From: Halicephalobus mephisto
Taxonomy: Eukaryota > Nematoda > Chromadorea > Rhabditida > Panagrolaimidae
Assembly (NCBI GenBank): GCA_009193035.1
Contig: SWDT01000011.1
Coordinates: 868,001-932,000 of the forward strand
Length of the DNA stretch: 64,000 nt
Direction of reading: 5' to 3'
This document shows positions 58,001 to 64,000 of the stretch, in pieces (the first letter of the stretch is position 1; each line of letters begins with the position of its first letter). The position numbers and the translations under genes are program-made. The notes under the pieces were generated by a model that was not told the origin of the DNA, ran no database searches, and worked only from the letters and a program-made list of their open reading frames with translations.

Positions 58001-61000
58001 AACTTTTCGATGACGAAGATCCAGAAACCGACGATGAATCCTCCAAAAACGACAGACGAGAAAGCCGGGATTCTATGACGACTTATCAAAGTCTCGAAAC
58101 TTCAAGAAAAAATTCAACTAAAAGACTCAAAAAACCTATCGAAAGTACAACTAGTGATTTCAAAACTGACGATGATACAGTAAACTCATGGAATAATCGA
58201 CAACGACCTTTAGGGGGAAAGTTACCGACAGGACATCAGATAGCTCAGGAATTGAGTGATTTAGTCATATATTCTCAAGCTATAAAATTCAAAGGATTTG
58301 TTTCAAGTTTGGAAAAAAACGAAGAAACAAATCCAGAATCCGCAACCAGAACAAGGGGAAACACGGCCCATTTGTCCGCTTCTGGAGGTCCTCCGAAAAG
58401 ACAAAAAAGTAGCAGTCAGATTTCGACCACGGATTCGCTAAAATCCGAAGATCTTTCATCTCAAGTTGTCAGTGGAAGAGTCAATCCCAATACTTACGCC
58501 AGTTGCTATCAAGTAAGTCATATCCAACATAGCACAAAATAACAACAAAACTAAAAAACTAAAAATCGGCTAACCTTGGGATAACATTGCCCTTGGTGAT
58601 GGTTCCTTTCATAATAGCAGAAAATTTGGCATCTTTGTGGGGATTTTTTGGGGGAACTCTGGCATCAAATTTAGCAACAATTGCTTTCTGAGGAATACCA
58701 CTTAGTTGATCAATATTCACAGCAAAACTCGTAGGAGTAAACGGAATCGACGAAGATTGAAAAGGATTCTTGGCTAACGATTCTTGTTGGGCCACATCCC
58801 GTTGATCTCGTAGACTGGAAGATATAGTAGATTGAATACTCGATGACGGTTTTCGGAACAGAGATGACACTTCTGATTGAATAGATATCGCTGAATTAGA
58901 CGAACTGCTTCGATTCGTTCGACTAACAAAACTTGAAAAATTTTCTCTAAAAAGTACTTTTTATCATTTTCCTATTTTCTATTAAATTATAAGAAATTCA
59001 AGTCATTTAGGTAAGTTGTTAGTGAAAATTTGCTGATAGATTAAGTAGCATATTTTAGCTGAGTAATCAATCAGAGCAGAGAGAATTCGTTCATATAAGG
59101 AGAATTTAGAGGTTTATTCCTAGAGATTTAGATAGTCAATATATAGAAGGTTTAGGGGTTCATATAAAAGAGATTTAAAATCTCATTCACAGAGGATCTA
59201 AGGGTTCATTTAGAAGACGTTTAGACTCATTTACAAAAATTAGAAAGTTAATTCAAAACGAATTTAGAAATTTATCTACAAGGAAGTTTAGTGAGGTGTT
59301 CTCAGGGAGTGCAGAAGTTCATGTTTCCGAAAAGTCATAAAAGTCTTGAAGTCATTTTTCTACTAGAAAAGCTACAAGGAGATAAAGGCTCAGAATGCAT
59401 CTAACATGACAGAAGTATAAAATCCACGAAAACCCTTATACTTCAGTGGAAATTTGCACAAGATTCTAATCAAAGACCACGGGACATTAGTTAAGTTTAA
59501 AATTCACTCACTCTTCATCATCCACAGTGAACCTGGATCTTTTTGCCTTCGTCGGGAGTCCGAGCATCGCATGGGTATTTAGAAAATCGTTTTTTGTCCC
59601 CTCTTCAGAAGTGTCGTTCAGCTGAGCTATCAGAGGCGATTCTTCTTCTTGAGAAATCATCGGCGTCTTCTTAGACACAATAGATGACGATCTTCTAGCA
59701 GATTCGCCAGCATTATTATTACGATAAGGATTATTGGGGACGTTCTTGGGGGTAATGAAGGACTCAGAAAGCATCTGGACCGGAGTGCATTCTGTGGGAG
59801 ATTTTTCGTCTTGTTGCCTTACTGGAGTCGTCAGCATCCGAGTCTGGTCTTCTAGTTTCTTTTTATAACCTTCGCATTCCTCGGTCTTCTTCGCCAATGC
59901 ATCTGAGTAGAATTTTACACTTACTGTTAAAGATTCGTTTTCTCTGGAAAAAATTACATAAAAAGTCCATATATGGAAGAAAAAGTACTTTTTCGCAGCA
60001 TCTAGGGCAGATTTGAGAGTTCCGTTCTTCTTCTGGAGTTCTAATGTGGCACTTTGCTGAAACGTAGGGGTACCTCGGGGTAGGATTTAAGGACTTACGT
60101 GATTCAGGAGCGCCTTGGCTAAGGACCGAACTTGGTTGTCCTGGAAATTCTTGACGTCCAGGATCCTCTTCATCGCCGTGTTCATCATCTTCGTGACGTC
60201 GTTGAAATAGTCTCGAATACTAGTAGGTAGCGTTGAGTCAATCTTGAGGGCTTTGTAGTTTTCGTTTCCGCAAGAGGGACATTTCTTCTGGTGTTGACAT
60301 AGTTGGCAAAGAATATGACCGCAGTTTGATATATAAAAATTTTTGTTATCCCTTCCTGGTTCGAGAAAACATGCATTACAATGGACCCAAGACATGGTAG
60401 AACAGAATACAAATAAAAATAAAAAAATAAACCGGAATCTGGAGGAAACAGAATCCGAGTCGAAAGAAAAATTCAAATTGGAGCGGCAAGTTTTCGCTTC
60501 GAGAGTTGAGCCAGATTGGTCAGTGACGGAAACGGTCGTTTTAGATCACGTCGATTACTGAGGCCTCGGCGAGAAAGCTCTGCCGGAAACACCCGTTCAA
60601 GTGCATCCACTACACCAAGGACCACATAATGAGGACCTACCCCGGGGGTATGAGGATAGATTCGTCAAATTTCAATCCTGTTCAGTTCTGGCAATTTGGA
60701 CTCCAGATGGTCGCTCTCAACTACCAAACCTCAGACGTCGCGATGACGGTGAATTCAGCAATGTTTGAGCAATCTGGAAACTGTGGTTACACTCTGAAGC
60801 CTCGAGCGATGTGGGACGCATCTCATCCACTTTACGGTAAGCTGAATCCCTTAAGCAAGGAAATCGTTCAAACCACGGCTCTCGTTCTTCAATTGACGAT
60901 CATCAGCGGCCAATACGTCTGTCCAGGTCAGTTCAATGCCAGTCCCCAGTTAGAGGTTGAAATTATCGGGATTCCGGTCGACTGTTGCAAGGAAAGAACC

Positions 61001-62615
61001 AAGGTCGTCAACAGGAACTCCGTGAACCCCTTCTGGAACCATACTTATTCCTTCAGGTTTGTTTTTTGTAATTTATATATCAATTTTCCGTAATTTCTCT
61101 CTAGTAATTTCTTTTTATGGTTTCCATGTAACTTTCTAATTTTATATAATGTCTGCTTAACGATTTTTCATAATTTCTGCATGGCAATTTCTTTTTGTGG
61201 TTTTTACATAGTAATTTTTCAGAATAACGTTTGCGGATCTTGCATTTTTACGGATTGCTGTATTGGATACTGGAAACAACAGAATCGTCTCTCAGAGGGT
61301 GGTGCCAGTCAAATGCCTTCGTCAAGGGTACCGTCATCTTCCATTAAGAACTCCTGCTAATCAGCCTCTGGAGCACTCCACTCTCTTCTTGAGGACGAGA
61401 TTCGAGCAGGAAGAGCACATTTATCTCCACGAAGAAGATTCGCGTAGATACCCTAACTATGAACCGGATTTACTATATCAATGCGAGAAAATCGACCCAG
61501 ATGCTCAAATCAAACGGCTAAACATTGTCAAGAAGCAAATCTTCGTTCTGAGAATCCAAGGATTGACAAACGACGATACTCCGGTGGTTGTTTACGCTGA
61601 ATCCTGCTCGACGGTTCGTGATGTGATTCAGAAGGCTTTAACAACAGCTGGAAGATCTGAAAACCCCGATGATTACTACTTGTTCGAAGAGGGAATCGTC
61701 ACTCCCTCTGAAGCCACTGCTATGGGGATTGTCGGGGCTGGAGGAACGGACTTAAGGACGACCCAGAGAATACTACCTGCACAGGAGCCGATAATGGACG
61801 CTGTCGCCTTCTGGAACGGGTCGACGAGAAGATTCCAGCTGAGGAAGAAGTCTACTGATCCATCAGGTAGAGCTTGGATAACGTCCATCATCAAACCAGG
61901 ACCAGTTTCAACCAATGGACAACCTCCAAGTGTATCCAGTGCCTCCACCACTCCGAGAAAAGTCGGAGACTGGGTAGAACACACCAAATCGAGGTCGGGG
62001 GCAGTTTCACCTTCCGGGTTCGTCGCTATCAGTCATCACGGGACCAGATCCTTTGATACAGAAGCCATAGAATCCACTCACTCAATGGACTACCTCGAAC
62101 CTGGGGGACTTCCACAAAGGGCCAAGAGTATGGGAGAGACATTCCTCATCTGCATCCACAACGTCAGTGACAATCATCCTTATGCGATTTTGAGGACATC
62201 TGTTAACAACACTGCTGCTGACATCATTAAACAGATCATGATGAAGACTCAACGATTCGATGTAGATGAAAATGACTATGTTCTCGTTGAGGAACTCAGG
62301 GATAACGCTAGCGAATTCACTAGACCTGTTGGTGGAAAGCTTCCTGAACCGACAAAGAGGGCAGCTTATCGGGTTCTAGAATCTGATGAGAACGTCTGGA
62401 AGGCTCAAACCCGGTGGAACTGTGCTGGTCGATTCCTTCTCGAGAAAAAGGAAGACATCGAGTCTCAAAAACGCCCGAAATCAGATCACATAAGAAAAAT
62501 TTCTCTTTCCAATATGAGGTCATCGATGAATCTTCCTCGAAGAATCTCTAAATTTGGGAAATCATTAACACTGGATTCCGGAGGGAAAAACGGAAACACT
62601 AGAGAACTCAATTAA
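52034..62615 (+). CDS. plc-1: Phospholipase C epsilon: FERM-like, RasGEF (CDC25), PLC X/Y, C2 and two RA domains
   Basis: Seven exons: 52034-52820, 53351-53625, 54047-56109, 56331-56467, 57095-58512, 60545-61056 and 61223-62615 (2194 residues, all in phase). Residues about 10-290 resemble FERM F2-F3 (DEYLDLQDQIISGSLPCPRE; F3 with LLLEFRGHKWQLI). CDC25/RasGEF follows from about 330 (LSLTEYQLFYSIQPLDFVRF), then a PH-like region. PLC X has SSHNTYL (H1214), CIELDVFDGDDG (E1244, D1246), HGHT (H1261) and IENH (E1293), so the catalytic and calcium residues are intact. An acidic X-Y linker precedes Y, C2 and two RA domains. It would hydrolyse PIP2 downstream of Ras/Rap/Rho GTPases. Exon 53351-53625 joins the F3 helix to the RasGEF start, so those domains belong to one protein. 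A possible start is ATG 52022 (adds MGFQ); otherwise TTTCAG at 52028-52033 is an acceptor joining it to the ankyrin/armadillo exons. AATAAA is at 62657. Confidence 0.93.
53640..54000. repeat. plc-1 intron with phased TCTAGAATCTTCCAGAAT repeats
   Basis: Degenerate units of TTTGAAATTTCTAGAATCTT and CCAGAATCCAAATTCTAAAA, similar to 19000-19450, 24750-25080 and 36300-36730. Confidence 0.5.
56575..57015. repeat. Tandem array of about 20-22 bp units with a GATACAGTA core
   Basis: About twenty copies of GATACAGTATACCCATGAAA with variants (TACGGTAA, TACAGTAC) fill the plc-1 intron before exon 57095. The TACAGTA word occurs singly in many other places in the window. Confidence 0.88.
58559..60395 (-). 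CDS. zhp-3: ZHP/RNF212-type RING protein of meiotic recombination (394 aa), nested in a plc-1 intron
   Basis: Four minus-strand exons, 60099-60395, 59989-60056, 59512-59943 and 58559-58946, join in phase and lie entirely inside plc-1 intron 58513-60544. The N-terminus is a RING finger (VHCNACF, NCGHILCQLC, KKCPSCG; residues 5-43), followed by a helical segment and a short coiled coil (TLELQKKNGTLKSALDAAK), then a Ser-rich tail (RTNRSSSSNSAISIQSE). This is the layout of the Zip3/RNF212/ZHP family, SUMO or ubiquitin ligases at crossover sites on the synaptonemal complex. Total length is close to that of ZHP-3; the choice among the four worm ZHP proteins is tentative. The stop codon is 47 bp from the plc-1 exon boundary. 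The ATG before SWVHCN was taken; an upstream in-frame ATG (60476) would prepend an unlikely hydrophobic stretch. Confidence 0.85.
58950..59510. other. Long intron of the nested ZHP gene
   Basis: Fairly unique AT-rich sequence with a weak TTTAGAGGTTTATTC-type repeat between 59090 and 59290. No additional exon was seen on either strand. Confidence 0.4.
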
Positions 62616-62656
62616 GAGATACGTTTTAGAAATACATTTTGAGGATAAAAATGTCT

Positions 62657-62662
62657 AATAAA
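62657..62662 (+). terminator. Polyadenylation signal AATAAA of plc-1
   Basis: Hexamer 42 bp after the plc-1 stop, inside the 99-bp gap to the convergent ARMC1-like gene. Confidence 0.7.
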
Positions 62663-62714
62663 GATAATTTCTAACGAGCAATGGACTCAATGCAAGGCAT
62701 CAGGAATGAGCAAT

Positions 62715-64000
62715 TCACCAGAAGGGGAGGTAAGCCTTGACCCCTGAGAACCATGAAGACCCGGAATTGAGGCTGGCATGATCTTTCGGGATGACACATT
62801 GATTCGGATCAAATACCATCACGTTGTCGTCCAAGTATTTTGGTAGTTCTTGTTTTCTGGCTTCCTCTTCTTCTGGAGTAAGAGCGAAAACTTCTTCTCT
62901 GAATAAATCGTAAGCTTGAGCTGAACCATCATCGAGACGAACAATTCTTTGAAGTTTTTCGTAGCCACAATTGAAAATACATCTTTCGAGAATTTTTGGA
63001 CTGAAACTTTCCTGAACCCGATAAATACACTTGATTGTGGATCCTGATCCGGAGAAACAGAGACTGACTACGCCTTTGATTGGGATACTGCGTTCTTGAA
63101 GAGTTGATTGCTTTGTCTGAAATTATTCATATTGTTGTGGAAATTAGAAATAACTATTTTTACCAAATGATTTTGAGGATTTTCTAGGAACTACAGTAAC
63201 CTATGTGAGAATTTTGGTTTTAAATATTAGTTCAAATTTGAAATGTCAGAAAATCCAAAATCGGTGATTTTATGGAATTATCTCGGGGATTTTTAGGATT
63301 TCCTAGAAACCAACGATGGTTTACGTGAGAATTTTGATTTTGGGTGGCAGCTGTTTCGTAATCGGATACTCGTTTGAGATTAATACTTTGGAAACATATT
63401 GTAAATGGATTTAGAAGCTTAGATTAGGATTAAATGAAATACAAAAATCACTACCAACTTTATAGAGTTAATAATTATATTACAGTATTCTTAATTAAAT
63501 CATAGTTTAATTTAAAAAGAGTACTTTGTGATTAATGGAAAATTAAAACATGTCAATCATAATTTAATTCAAAAATAGTATTTCGTAATTAATGGAAAAT
63601 TGAAAACTTACGTCATTGTTATCAGAAAGTTGGTAGACCAGCTGTTTTGTGCCCGCGGTTTTGATGAAAGACTTGGCTGAAGCAGGAGACGAGACCCCCA
63701 GAGGCGGGAGTTGGGGCTTCACCCGGACAGCATTTAATCGAGACTGGACGACAAGCAGGGCGTGAATTATCTTCGGGGGGAATGGTTTTTCGATTGCTTT
63801 TGCAATGTTAGTTTCGAAATTTGGAAGACCAGCAACCAATTTCGCGTTGTTTCCGCTTTCTGTCAATGCTGTCAGAATCTTGAAAATCTATCCGTGAACC
63901 CTTAAATTTCCCCTAAAAACCAACCCTGGCCATGTACTGCATAATTTGAGGACGGTCATCGGTGATGCAAGTTGTCAGAGTAACTGAAAACGTCGGATCC
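62715..64000 (-). CDS. ARMC1-like armadillo-repeat protein, C-terminal part (partial at the right edge)
   Basis: Minus-strand exons 63925-64000 (continuing beyond the window), 63612-63878 and 62715-63116 join in phase and end at TGA. The first two encode armadillo-type helices (VTLTTCITDDRPQIMQYMAR, LTALTESGNNAKLVAGLP). The last has an RNA-binding/HMA-like fold region (IPIKGVVSLCFSGSGSTIKC) and an acidic ELPKYLDDN stretch, ending SSWFSGVKAYLPFW. This end closely follows vertebrate ARMC1 (ELP-x-YL, then SWLS...FYW). ARMC1 is a mitochondrial protein linked to MICOS/MIB complexes and mitochondrial distribution. The intron at 63879-63924 is 46 bp. The gene converges on plc-1 with only 99 bp between stop codons. 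Confidence 0.78.
63117..63611. other. Intron of the ARMC1-like gene
   Basis: About 495 bp of AT-rich sequence with two short imperfect duplications (GATTTTCTAGGAACTACAGT/GGATTTCCTAGAAACCAACG; ATCATAATTTAATT). No other feature. Confidence 0.5.

Noticed and set aside
59903..59924. GTAAGT...CTCAG pair inside a ZHP exon that looks like an intron
   Set aside because: Only 22 bp, below any workable intron size, and the exon reads through in frame.
1..64000. tRNA, rRNA, CRISPR or bacterial-type operon features
   Set aside because: No cloverleaf-like or rRNA-like segment was recognised, the direct repeats lack the spacer pattern of CRISPR, and genes have spliceosomal introns.

Overview
The window is nuclear DNA from a nematode, most likely a rhabditid outside C. 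elegans. Coding exons of moderate GC sit in very AT-rich, repeat-filled introns and spacers. Splice acceptors follow the nematode (A/T)TTTCAG|R pattern, several introns are only 42-46 bp, and TACAGTA-type motifs are common. The protein set is also nematode-like: a ShKT-tailed carboxypeptidase, dystrobrevin, PLC-epsilon and a ZHP-type meiotic RING protein. Exon models were built by eye from splice-site phase and conserved domains. No RNA gene or CRISPR array was recognised.

Layout: (1) 1-9.6 kb, minus: a DH-domain Rho exchange factor (PLEKHG7-like), running off the left edge, with introns full of short tandem repeats. (2) 9.6-14.6 kb: repeat-rich spacer. (3) 14.6-15.5 kb, minus: a small single-pass Cys/Tyr/Pro-rich membrane protein. 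(4) 17.7-20.3 kb, plus: RMND5, the RING subunit of the CTLH/GID ubiquitin ligase. (5) 20.9-26.5 kb, plus: a secreted M14 metallocarboxypeptidase with a Thr-rich linker and ShKT tail. (6) 27.5-30.4 kb, plus: two tandem paralogues for small secreted proteins of unknown function that share an identical 180-bp block. (7) 34.6-39.6 kb, plus: dystrobrevin (dyb-1). (8) 43.8-62.6 kb, plus: ankyrin/armadillo exons, then FERM-like, RasGEF, PLC X/Y, C2 and two RA domains (PLC-epsilon, plc-1). The two halves may be one giant gene. (9) 58.6-60.4 kb, minus: a ZHP/RNF212-type RING gene wholly inside one plc-1 intron. (10) 62.7-64 kb, minus: the C-terminal part of an ARMC1-like protein, running off the right edge.

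The genes do not form one pathway. There is a loose theme of small-GTPase signalling (the RhoGEF, and PLC-epsilon with its RasGEF and RA domains), plus muscle/neuronal structure (dystrobrevin), cuticle or extracellular proteolysis (carboxypeptidase), ubiquitin-type ligases (RMND5, ZHP) and mitochondria (ARMC1). Between the genes, the DNA is dominated by families of 20-220 bp tandem repeats. Many carry one of two recurring cores: GGTCCTGACACGAA, or TTTGCGCGGGAATTC. There is also a 450-bp foldback element, a dispersed element present twice in opposite orientation, and stretches with roughly 10-bp phased A/T runs resembling periodic An/Tn clusters.
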